Below the pieces are notes generated by a model. It was not told the origin of the DNA. It saw only the letters and a program-made list of their open reading frames with translations, and ran no database searches. 64,000 nucleotides of DNA from Amycolatopsis australiensis. GTDB lineage: Bacteria; Actinomycetota; Actinomycetes; Mycobacteriales; Pseudonocardiaceae. This document shows, piece after piece, positions 1 to 7,125 of the stretch. Position 1 is the stretch's first letter. Each line of letters starts with the position of its first letter. The position numbers were made by a program, and so were the translations under genes. The stretch lies in NCBI RefSeq assembly GCF_900119165.1, contig NZ_FPJG01000006.1, positions 7,788,001-7,852,000 of the forward strand, in the 5' to 3' direction.

Positions 1-2
1 AC

Positions 3-683
3 GACGCGAGCTGGGACGAGGACGTGCGCCTCGCCGTTTACCACGCCTTCGCCGACCGTGGCCGGGCCCCGTCGGCGCCGGAGCTGGCCGACGCGGCGGG
101 CGGGTCGCTGGCCGTCGCCAAGCAGGCCCTGCACCGCCTCGCCGACGCCCACCACCTGGTGCTCGACGAGTGCGAGCACGTCGTGCTGGCCCATCCGTTC
201 GCCGCGCGGTCGTTCGGCTTCTCGGTGATGGGCTCGCGCACGCTGTGGTGGGGCGGCTGCGCGTGGGACTCCTTTGCCATCCCGCACCTGGTGGACGCCG
301 AGCCGGAGGTGCTGGTCGCGACCCGCTGCCCGGGCTGTGGCCAGCCGCACGCGCTGGTCGTGCACCGCGCCGCGCCGCCCGAGGGCAGGCAGGTGGCGCA
401 CTTCCTGGTGCCTGCCGCGCGGATGTGGGACGACGTGCTGCACACCTGCGCGCACCAGCGGCTGTTCTGCTGCGAGTCCTGTGTGGACGCCTGGCTGGCG
501 GCGACCGGGCGGGAGAAGGGCGCCGTACTGGACCTGGTCACGCTCTGGCAGCTCGCGCGCGGCTGGTACGCGGGCCGGCTCGAGCGCGGCTACCGGCGGC
601 GCGAGCCGGAAAGCGCGGTCGCCTGCTTCGCCGAGGCGGGCCTGACCGGGCCGTTCTGGGCGCCCGCCGCGGCCGGAGTCTGA
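3..683 (+). CDS. MerB-like (alkylmercury lyase family) protein, 5' partial
   Basis: The frame is open to the window edge. Codons before the GTG at 24 read like coding sequence (D-A-S-W-D-E-D), so the true start probably lies just outside. The protein has the organomercurial-lyase layout: an N-terminal winged-helix region, then a W-W-G-x-C-A-W-D motif. Counting from the GTG at 24, its Cys79 and Asp82 match the catalytic Cys-x2-Asp pair of MerB. Further cysteines follow in R-C-P-G-C-G and in L-F-C-C-E-S-C. MerB cleaves carbon-mercury bonds by protonolysis. No merA, merT or MerR gene is visible next to it, so actual mercury detoxification is uncertain. Many actinobacteria carry such orphan MerB-fold proteins of unknown substrate. 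Confidence 0.75.
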   Translation, partial: DASWDEDVRLAVYHAFADRGRAPSAPELADAAGGSLAVAKQALHRLADAHHLVLDECEHVVLAHPFAARSFGFSVMGSRTLWWGGCAWDSFAIPHLVDAEPEVLVATRCPGCGQPHALVVHRAAPPEGRQVAHFLVPAARMWDDVLHTCAHQRLFCCESCVDAWLAATGREKGAVLDLVTLWQLARGWYAGRLERGYRRREPESAVACFAEAGLTGPFWAPAAAGV

Positions 684-743
684 TTCGCCACATCCGGGTG
701 CCCCGGCGGCCCGCGCGCCCGCGGGTTCGGCGAGGATGGCGGC

Positions 744-1835
744 ATGCACACGCCCGTCTCCGACGCCGACCTGCCCGCCCACGTCGAGCGCGCGCTGGCC
801 GGGTTCCTCGGCCGGGCGAGCGCCGAAATCGTGGAGACCGAGCCGACCGTCGCCGCCGGGATCGAGGCGCTGAGCGGGTTCGTGCTGAACGGCGGCAAGC
901 GGCTGCGCCCGACCTTCGCGTGGTGGGGCTGGCGGGGCGCGGGCGGCGACCCGGCCGGGCCGGACGCCGAGGGCGTGCTGCAGGCGGTGTCCAGCCTGGA
1001 GCTGATCCAGGCGTGCGCGCTGATCCACGACGACCTGATCGACTCCTCCGACTCCCGCCGCGGCCACCCGACCGTGCACATCGCGGGCGCGAAGCTGCAC
1101 GCCGACCGGGGCTGGCTCGGCTCGCCCGCGACGTTCGGCCTCGCCACCGCGGTGCTCGTCGGCGACCTGGCCCTGGCCTGGGCGGACGACATGTTCGCCG
1201 ACGCGCCGCTGCCCGCGGAGACGCTCGCCGCGGCCCGCCCGGCCTGGCGCGCGATGCGCACCGAGGTGCTCGCCGGGCAGTACCTCGACGTCCGCACGCA
1301 GGCCACCGGCGACGCCTCCGTCGAGGCCGCGCTGAAGATCGACCGGCTCAAGACGGCCGCCTACACCGTGCAGCGGCCGCTGCACCTGGGCGCGGCGCTG
1401 GGTGGCGCGTCGGACGAGCTGATCGCGACGCTGCTGGAGTTCGGCGGCGAGGTCGGCGTCGCGTTCCAGCTGCGTGACGACCTGCTGGGCGTGTTCGGCG
1501 ACCCGTCGGTCACCGGCAAGCCCGCCGGGGACGACCTGCGCGAGGGCAAGCGCACCCTGCTCGTGGCGCTCGGCCTGCAGCTGGCCGCGGAAAAGGGCGA
1601 GCGGGCCGCCGCCACGGTGATCGCGGACGCGATCGGTAACGCGGACCTGCCCGACGAAGGTGTGGAGACCGTCCGGATGGCGTTGCAGCAGGTCGGCGCG
1701 GTCGAGGCGGTCGAGCGCCGGATCGACGAGCTGACCACGGCGGCGATGGCCGCGCTGGAGCGCGCGCACCTGGCCGAGCCCGCCCCGGCGGCGCTGACCG
1801 GGCTGGTCGTCAAGGCCACCCAGCGGACGTACTGA
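744..1835 (+). CDS. crtE: Geranylgeranyl diphosphate synthase (polyprenyl synthetase family)
   Basis: This 363-residue protein is a trans-isoprenyl diphosphate synthase. It has the first Asp-rich motif as D-D-L-I-D followed by SSDSRRGHPTVH, and the second as D-D-L-L-G-V-F-G-D with a downstream G-D-D-L-R-E-G-K-R. Both bind Mg-diphosphate. It condenses isopentenyl diphosphate with allylic diphosphates, most likely to C20. The ATG at 744 follows a GAGG element. It is the first gene of crtE-crtI-crtB, with crtI starting 2 nt after its stop, so it should supply geranylgeranyl diphosphate for phytoene. Its position upstream of Rv2175c and pknL homologues also resembles idsA2 of mycobacteria, so a broader role in prenyl supply is possible. 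Confidence 0.9.
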   Translation: MHTPVSDADLPAHVERALAGFLGRASAEIVETEPTVAAGIEALSGFVLNGGKRLRPTFAWWGWRGAGGDPAGPDAEGVLQAVSSLELIQACALIHDDLIDSSDSRRGHPTVHIAGAKLHADRGWLGSPATFGLATAVLVGDLALAWADDMFADAPLPAETLAAARPAWRAMRTEVLAGQYLDVRTQATGDASVEAALKIDRLKTAAYTVQRPLHLGAALGGASDELIATLLEFGGEVGVAFQLRDDLLGVFGDPSVTGKPAGDDLREGKRTLLVALGLQLAAEKGERAAATVIADAIGNADLPDEGVETVRMALQQVGAVEAVERRIDELTTAAMAALERAHLAEPAPAALTGLVVKATQRTY

Positions 1836-1836
1836 C

Positions 1837-3309
1837 GTGCGCACGATCGACGGGCCCGCCGACCACGTCGTCGTGATCGGGGCCGGGCCGGCGGGGCTTT
1901 CGGCGACCCTGCACCTGCTCGGCGCGGGACGGCGCGTCACGCTGCTGGAGCAGGCCGATGCCCCGGGCGGCCGGACCGGGCAGCGGAACTTCGACGGCAA
2001 CGCCGTGGACACCGGCGCGAGCGTGCTGACCATGCCCGAGCTGCTCGAGGAGGCGTTCGCCGCGGTCGGCGAGCCGCTGGCGAAGAACCTGCGCCTGACG
2101 AGGCTGGACCCGGCGTACCGGGCGCGGTTCGCCGACGGCAGCTCGCTGGCCCTGCACACCGACGGCGACGCGATGGAAGCCGCGATCCGCGCCTTCGCCG
2201 GCGCTCGCGAGGCGGCAGGCTACCGGGCGCTGCGGCGCTGGCTCACGGAGCTGTACGCGGTGCAGAAGGACCGGTTCCTGGCGGCGAACTTCGACTCGCC
2301 GCTCGACCTGGCCCGCCCCGAGCTGGTGCGGCTCGCCGCCCTCGGCGGGTTCGGCAGGCTCGGGCCGCGGGTCGGCCGCTACCTGCGTGACGAGCGCGTC
2401 CGGCGGCTGTTCACCTTCCAGGCGCTCTACGCCGGTCTCGACCCGGCGAGCGCGATCGGCGCGTACGGCGTCATCGCGTACATGGACACCGTCGGCGGCG
2501 TCTACTACCCCGAAGGCGGGATGGGCGAGGTCGGCCGGGCCATGACCGGCGCCGCCGCGCGGGCGGGCGCGGACGTCCGGTTCGGCACCGAAGCCGCGTG
2601 GCTGGAACGGGTGCATTCGCGGGTGCGCGCGGTCCGGACGCGCTCGGGCGAGCGGATCGCGTGCGACGCCGTCGTGCTCGCCACCGAGCTGAGCACGGCG
2701 TACCGGCTGCTCGGCGCGCGGCCGCGGCGGCCGCTGCCGCTGCGCTACTCCCCGTCGGCCGTGGTCCTGCACGGACGCACGACCCGCAAGTGGGACCTCG
2801 GCCACCACACGATCTTCTTCGGCGGCGCCTGGGAGCGGACGTTCGCGGAGATCATCCGCGAGGGCAAGCTCATGAGCGACCCGTCATTGCTGGTCACCCG
2901 GCCGACGGCGACCGACCCGGGGCTGGCCGGGCGCGGCGGCGAGATCGTCTCGGTGCTCGCCCCGGCCCCGAACCTGCGTCGCGGGCCCATCGACTGGGAC
3001 CGCGTCGCCGGCCCGTACCGCGAAGAGCTGCTGCGGACTCTCGAAGCGCGCGGGCTGACCGGCTTCGGCGCCGAGTACACCGTCGACGAGACGATCACGC
3101 CCGCGGACTGGGCGGCGCGCGGGCTCGCCGCCGGGACGCCGTTCTCGCTGGCGCACACGTTCGCCCAGACCGGCCCGTTCCGGCCGGCGAACCTGGTGCG
3201 CGCGGCCGGCAACGTGGTGCTGGCCGGCTGCGGCACCACCCCCGGCGTCGGCATCCCGCCCGCGCTCATCTCGGGACGGCTGGCGGCGGAACGGATCACC
3301 GGCCGGTGA
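1837..3309 (+). CDS. crtI: Phytoene desaturase
   Basis: A 490-residue FAD-dependent CrtI-family desaturase. The N-terminus (residues about 8-50) carries the dinucleotide-binding fold G-A-G-P-A-G-L-S and then G-G-R-T-G. The C-terminus has the family signature around A-G-C-G-T-T-P-G-V-G-I-P-P-A-L-I-S-G. Enzymes of this type convert 15-cis-phytoene stepwise to neurosporene or lycopene. The GTG start lies 2 nt after crtE, and the stop TGA overlaps the GTG of crtB, so the three genes are almost certainly one translationally coupled operon. Confidence 0.93.
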   Translation: MRTIDGPADHVVVIGAGPAGLSATLHLLGAGRRVTLLEQADAPGGRTGQRNFDGNAVDTGASVLTMPELLEEAFAAVGEPLAKNLRLTRLDPAYRARFADGSSLALHTDGDAMEAAIRAFAGAREAAGYRALRRWLTELYAVQKDRFLAANFDSPLDLARPELVRLAALGGFGRLGPRVGRYLRDERVRRLFTFQALYAGLDPASAIGAYGVIAYMDTVGGVYYPEGGMGEVGRAMTGAAARAGADVRFGTEAAWLERVHSRVRAVRTRSGERIACDAVVLATELSTAYRLLGARPRRPLPLRYSPSAVVLHGRTTRKWDLGHHTIFFGGAWERTFAEIIREGKLMSDPSLLVTRPTATDPGLAGRGGEIVSVLAPAPNLRRGPIDWDRVAGPYREELLRTLEARGLTGFGAEYTVDETITPADWAARGLAAGTPFSLAHTFAQTGPFRPANLVRAAGNVVLAGCGTTPGVGIPPALISGRLAAERITGR

Positions 3310-4232
3310 ACGAACTCGACGCCGCCGGCATCACCGGCCGCGAGCTGCGCGCGGCGTACACCGAATGCCGTCGCATCAACGCCCACTACGGGCGCACGTT
3401 CTTCCTCGCCACGCGGCTGCTGCCGGCGCGGGCCCGGCCGGCCGCGCACACGCTGTACGGGTTCGCGCGGATGGCCGACGAGCTGGTCGACAACCCGGCG
3501 CCGGGCAGCGATCCGGCGACCGAGCTGGACCGCGTCGGAGCGATGGTCGACGTCGTCTTCGACGGCGGGACACCGGACGACCCGGTGCTCACGGCGCTGT
3601 CGGACACGGTGCGCCGGTACGGCATCGGGCGTGACCTGTTCGACGCGTTCCTGAAGGCCATGCGGATGGACCTGACGACCACCGGGTACGCGACGTTCGC
3701 CGAGCTGGGCGAGTACATGTACGGCTCGGCCGCGGTGATCGGGCTGCAGATGCTGCCGGTGTTCGGCACGGTGGGCCCGCGGGCCGGCGCGGAAGCGGGC
3801 GCCGTCGCGCTGGGCGAGGCGTTCCAGCTGACGAACTTCCTGCGCGACGTCGGCGAGGACCTGGACCGCGGCCGCCTGTACCTGCCGGCCGCGGAGCTGG
3901 CCGCGTTCGGCGTTTCGCGCGAGCTGCTGGAGCGGCGCCGGCCGGACCCGCGGATCCGGGCGGCGCTGGCGTACTTCGTCGCGCGGACGCGGGCGGTGTA
4001 CCGGCGTGCCGAAGCGGGGGTTGCGTTGCTGCGCCCCGAAGCGCGGCCGTGCGTGCGGACGGCCTTGACGCTGTACGAAGGAATCCTCGACGAGATCGTC
4101 GCCATGGACTACGACGTCCTGACCCGCCGCGCGGTGGTCCCGAAGCGGCGGCGGCTGGCGGTCGCGCTGCCGCCGCTGGTTTCCGGCTGGGCGCGCGAGA
4201 CGTTCCGGGGCGGTCGTAGGCTGCGATCATGA
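3306..4232 (+). CDS. crtB: Phytoene synthase
   Basis: The coding start is taken as the GTG at 3306, which forms a GTGA overlap with the crtI stop. The open frame extends much further upstream but that part is only a shadow of crtI. The 308-residue protein has the squalene/phytoene synthase signatures: Y-G-F-A-R-M-A-D-E-L-V-D-N (first Asp-rich region) and Q-L-T-N-F-L-R-D-V-G-E-D (second). It joins two geranylgeranyl diphosphates into phytoene, the step before CrtI. No lycopene cyclase or ketolase gene follows, so the cluster here stops at acyclic carotenoids unless other loci complete it. Confidence 0.92.
   Translation: MNELDAAGITGRELRAAYTECRRINAHYGRTFFLATRLLPARARPAAHTLYGFARMADELVDNPAPGSDPATELDRVGAMVDVVFDGGTPDDPVLTALSDTVRRYGIGRDLFDAFLKAMRMDLTTTGYATFAELGEYMYGSAAVIGLQMLPVFGTVGPRAGAEAGAVALGEAFQLTNFLRDVGEDLDRGRLYLPAAELAAFGVSRELLERRRPDPRIRAALAYFVARTRAVYRRAEAGVALLRPEARPCVRTALTLYEGILDEIVAMDYDVLTRRAVVPKRRRLAVALPPLVSGWARETFRGGRRLRS
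4217..4222 (+). promoter_or_regulatory. -10 element TAGGCT for the LLM oxidoreductase
   Basis: TAGGCT fits TANNNT and ends 6 nt before the ATG at 4229. It lies inside the 3' end of crtB. The oxidoreductase may therefore have its own leaderless transcript in addition to read-through from the crt operon. Confidence 0.4.
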
Positions 4233-5008
4233 CCGAACGACGCATCCGGATCGGCCTGCAGCTCCAGCCGCAGCACGCCGACTACGACAGCATCCGGCGC
4301 ACGGCCTCGGCCGCCGAGGACCTCGGCGCCGACATCGTCTTCAACTGGGACCACTTCTACCCGCTGTACGGCGACCCCGACGGCAAGCACTTCGAATGCT
4401 GGACCATGCTCGGCGCGTGGGCGGAGTCGACGTCCCGCGTCGAGATCGGCGCGCTCGTCACCTGCAACAGCTACCGGAACCCCGAGCTGCTGGCCGACAT
4501 GGCCCGCACGGTCGACCACATCTCCGGCGGCCGGCTCATCCTCGGCATCGGCTCCGGCTGGTTCGAGAAGGACTACCAGGAGTACGGCTACGAGTTCGGC
4601 ACCGCCGGCGGGCGCCTCGACGACCTCGCCGAATCGCTGCCGCGCATCGAGGCGCGTCTCGGCAAGCTGAACCCGGCACCGACGCGCAAGATCCCGGTGC
4701 TCATCGGCGGCGGCGGCGAGAAGAAGACGCTCAAGCTGGTGGCCAGGCACGCCGACATCTGGCACGGCTTCGGCGACCCGGAGGTGGTCGGGCGCAAGGT
4801 GAAGATCCTCGACCAGCACTGCGCGGACGCCGGCCGCGACCCGGCCGAGATCGAGCGTTCGTGCGGCGTCCAGGGCGAGCCGGACGAGCTGGGCCCGAAG
4901 CTGCTGGAGCTGGGCGTCACGACGTTCACGGTCGGCGTCGGCGGCCCGGACTACGACCTGGGCGCGCTCGAGAAGTGGATCGCCTGGCGGGACAAGACCC
5001 AGGGCTGA
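4229..5008 (+). CDS. LLM-class F420-dependent oxidoreductase
   Basis: A 259-residue luciferase-like TIM-barrel protein. The N-terminal strand I-R-I-G-L-Q-L-Q, the central D-H-I-S-G-G-R-L-I-L-G-I-G-S-G-W-F-E-K-D-Y and the later I-P-V-L-I-G-G-G-G are typical of the actinobacterial F420-dependent branch. F420H2, not FMN, is the likely cofactor, by family knowledge. The ATG overlaps the crtB stop (ATGA), so it is co-transcribed with the carotenoid genes at least in part. Whether it acts on a carotenoid is unknown, since LLM proteins have very diverse substrates. Confidence 0.85.
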   Translation: MTERRIRIGLQLQPQHADYDSIRRTASAAEDLGADIVFNWDHFYPLYGDPDGKHFECWTMLGAWAESTSRVEIGALVTCNSYRNPELLADMARTVDHISGGRLILGIGSGWFEKDYQEYGYEFGTAGGRLDDLAESLPRIEARLGKLNPAPTRKIPVLIGGGGEKKTLKLVARHADIWHGFGDPEVVGRKVKILDQHCADAGRDPAEIERSCGVQGEPDELGPKLLELGVTTFTVGVGGPDYDLGALEKWIAWRDKTQG

Positions 5009-5011
5009 GTT

Positions 5012-5530
5012 TCACCCTCGCGCCCGGTGCGCGGCGACGCGTTCGCGCGTCGCGCACCGGGGCGAGCAGAACTTCCGGCGGCTGCCGCCTCCGGTGTGCG
5101 CGAACGGCTTTCCGCACGACGGCGACGCGCACAACCCGCCCGGTACGTCCTGGCGCTCGGCCAGCAGGTTCGCCAGGCCCAGCGCCGAGGACGTGACCAG
5201 CCACGCGCCCCACGGGCCGTCGTCGGCGGCGTCGGCGTGCAGGTGCCAGCCGTAGCCCTCTTCGTGGTCGGTCAGGCGCGGCGGGCTCGCGTACTTCACG
5301 AACAACCCGTTCAGCACCGAAGCCGCCGAAGCGACGTCGGGGGCGGCGAACACTTCGCGCAGCTCGAAAGCAGCCGCGCGTAGCTCCGTGACGTCTTCCG
5401 GAGTGAGCTTGGGATCCGGCTCGCCGTGGTCGCGCAGCACCCGCGCGACCTCCTCGGGGGCCGGGTCGCCGAGGAGCACGCCCAGCAGGTCGACCGCGCG
5501 CTGCACGGAATCCCGGTGCGGAAAAGCCAT
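5012..5530 (-). CDS. CGNR zinc-finger (ABATE-type) putative regulator
   Basis: A 172-residue protein starting at ATG 5530. A further in-frame ATG at 5551 is possible but would overlap the divergent promoter. The N-terminal two thirds resemble the ABATE ligand-binding-like domain. The C-terminus has a treble-clef zinc finger, C-A-S-P-S-C-G-K-P-F then R-R-K-F-C-S-P-R-C-A-T-R-E-R, characteristic of CGNR proteins, which are thought to bind nucleic acid. It sits 22 bp from a divergent MFS exporter, the usual arrangement for a local regulator of that exporter. That role is inferred from position only. Confidence 0.8.
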   Translation of the reverse strand: MAFPHRDSVQRAVDLLGVLLGDPAPEEVARVLRDHGEPDPKLTPEDVTELRAAAFELREVFAAPDVASAASVLNGLFVKYASPPRLTDHEEGYGWHLHADAADDGPWGAWLVTSSALGLANLLAERQDVPGGLCASPSCGKPFAHTGGGSRRKFCSPRCATRERVAAHRARG

Positions 5531-5535
5531 ATCCC

Positions 5536-5545
5536 ACTGTAACGT
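5536..5545. promoter_or_regulatory. Face-to-face overlapping -10 elements between CGNR gene and MFS gene
   Basis: On the minus strand TACAGT (5541-5536) ends 5 nt before the ATG at 5530. On the plus strand TAACGT (5540-5545) ends 7 nt before the ATG at 5553. Both fit TANNNT and share two bases. The 22-bp gap has no room for Shine-Dalgarno sites, so both messages are probably leaderless and the two promoters compete for polymerase. Confidence 0.5.
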
Positions 5546-5552
5546 CGCCAAG

Positions 5553-6896
5553 ATGGCAAGCCGTTACGTGGGCTATCTCGCCGGCGCGACCCTCGCCCGG
5601 ACCGGTGACGAGCTGTCCGGGCCCGCCCTCCTCCTGCTCGGGCTCACGGCGGGTCCGCACGCGGGGTCGGCGCTGCTCGCCGGGCTGACCGCGGCCGCCG
5701 CGGCCGGGGGGCCGGTGTTCGGGGCGCTGCTGGACCGCAGCCCCGCGCCGGGACGGCTGCTCGCCGTCGCCCTCGGCGGCTACGCGGGCGGGATCGCCCT
5801 CGTCGGCGCCGCGTTCGGGCACCTTCCCCTGCCGCTGGTGGTCGCGCCGGCGGTGGCCACCGGCCTGCTCAACCCGGCCGTCTCGGGTGGCTGGACGGCT
5901 CAGCTGCCCTCGGTCGCCGGGCCCGCGCTGCCGGAAGCAAGCCGGCTCGACGCCATGACGTTCACCGCCGCGGCCCTCGCCGGGCCCGGTCTCGCCGGGC
6001 TCCTCGGCGGCCCGGCCGGGCTCGCGGTCGCGGTCGCCCTGGTCGCGGTGGCGCTCCCGGTGGCGTGGACGCTCCCGAAGCGGCCACGGCCAAGGACGAA
6101 GGCGCGGCTCAGGGACGGCTTCGAAGTCCTGGTCCGCAACGCATCCCTGAGACGAGCGACCACGGCGTCGACGATCTCCTGCGCGGGGATCGGCATGGTC
6201 ACCGTGTGCTACCCGCTGCTGGGCGCGGCGCACCTGCGCGGCCCGGCGGACGGCGCGCTGCTGCTGGCCGTCTTGGCCGTGGCGTCCCTGCTGGCCAACG
6301 CGGTCCTCGCGAAGAAACCGCTGCCGTGGCCGCCCGATCGGACGGTCGGGCTGAGCACCCTCGTCCTGGCGGCGAGCTGCCTCCTCGCCGCCGGCGGGCA
6401 CGGCGTCGTCGTCGCGGCCGTGCTGGCCGGGGCCGGCGAAGGACCGCAGCTGACGGCGCTGTTCGCGATCCGGCACCGCGAAGCGCCGGAGCACGTCCGG
6501 GCGCAGGTGTTCACGACGGCGGCGAGCGTGAAGATCACCGGCCTGGCCGCGGGCGCGGCCCTCGCCGGCCCGCTGGCCGCGTGGTCGCTGCCGGCCTGCC
6601 TGGTCACCGCCGCGGCGGTCCAGCTGGTCGCCGCGGCGACGTGTCTGCGCAGGTCAGAACGCCATCGCCTGCGCGCGCCGCTTCACTTCGGTGCCGTGGC
6701 TGGTGCGCAGGGCGTTGATCGGGGTGCTGCCCGGCAGGGTGTCGTCGGCGGTGAACAGCCACCGCAGCATCTCCGTCCGGGAGAAGCCGGAGTCGGCGAG
6801 CACGGTGATCGTGCCGGCCAGCCCCTTGACCACGCCGCCGGAAACGAAGAAGTCGCTGGGCACGCACAGTTCGCCGCCCCGCCGGAAGGCGATTAG
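5553..6896 (+). CDS. MFS transporter
   Basis: The ATG at 5553 begins M-A-S-R-Y-V-G-Y-L-A-G-A, at the start of a hydrophobic protein with about twelve membrane segments, poor in charge and rich in Ala, Gly and Leu, as in the major facilitator superfamily. Recognisable membrane sequence ends near base 6650. The frame has no stop until 6896, so the last 80 or so residues run antisense through the Rv2175c-like gene and look non-homologous. Substrate is unknown. The divergent CGNR gene suggests locally regulated export. Confidence 0.75.
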   Translation: MASRYVGYLAGATLARTGDELSGPALLLLGLTAGPHAGSALLAGLTAAAAAGGPVFGALLDRSPAPGRLLAVALGGYAGGIALVGAAFGHLPLPLVVAPAVATGLLNPAVSGGWTAQLPSVAGPALPEASRLDAMTFTAAALAGPGLAGLLGGPAGLAVAVALVAVALPVAWTLPKRPRPRTKARLRDGFEVLVRNASLRRATTASTISCAGIGMVTVCYPLLGAAHLRGPADGALLLAVLAVASLLANAVLAKKPLPWPPDRTVGLSTLVLAASCLLAAGGHGVVVAAVLAGAGEGPQLTALFAIRHREAPEHVRAQVFTTAASVKITGLAAGAALAGPLAAWSLPACLVTAAAVQLVAAATCLRRSERHRLRAPLHFGAVAGAQGVDRGAARQGVVGGEQPPQHLRPGEAGVGEHGDRAGQPLDHAAGNEEVAGHAQFAAPPEGD

Positions 6897-7031
6897 CTGC
6901 CCGTCGCGCAGCATCTGCCGGACCTTGTTGGCCGACGTCCCGAGAACGGCCGCCACCTCGGGCAACGGGAGGACCGCGATGGCGGTGTCGAGCACGTCGT
7001 CGGCGACAGGAATCCCACTCACACGTGACAC
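6654..7031 (-). CDS. Rv2175c-family DNA-binding protein
   Basis: A 125-residue protein that I recognise as the Rv2175c family. The C-terminal signature V-K-R-R-A-Q-A-M-A-F matches that protein's ending, and the middle has the winged-helix-like stretch V-A-A-V-L-G-T-S-A-N-K-V-R-Q-M-L-R-D-G-Q. In M. tuberculosis Rv2175c binds DNA and is a substrate of the kinase PknL. Here the divergent neighbour is a pknL-like kinase, so the pair is conserved. The start chosen is GTG 7031. GTG 7022 and upstream codons are alternatives. Its 3' part overlaps the tail of the MFS frame. Confidence 0.85.
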   Translation of the reverse strand: MSRVSGIPVADDVLDTAIAVLPLPEVAAVLGTSANKVRQMLRDGQLIAFRRGGELCVPSDFFVSGGVVKGLAGTITVLADSGFSRTEMLRWLFTADDTLPGSTPINALRTSHGTEVKRRAQAMAF

Positions 7032-7111
7032 TGTGCCACATTCCGTCCCCGCACCCGCTAGTACGCACGGGTGACCCGCGAGGTCTCCTCCACCAACCGT
7101 GTCGGGTTCCG

Positions 7112-7117
7112 TACGAT
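7112..7117 (+). promoter_or_regulatory. -10 element TACGAT for pknL
   Basis: TACGAT (TANNNT) ends 8 nt before the GTG at 7126, and no Shine-Dalgarno sequence lies between. It supports GTG 7126 over the in-frame GTG at 7099. Confidence 0.35.
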
Positions 7118-7125
7118 CCATACCC

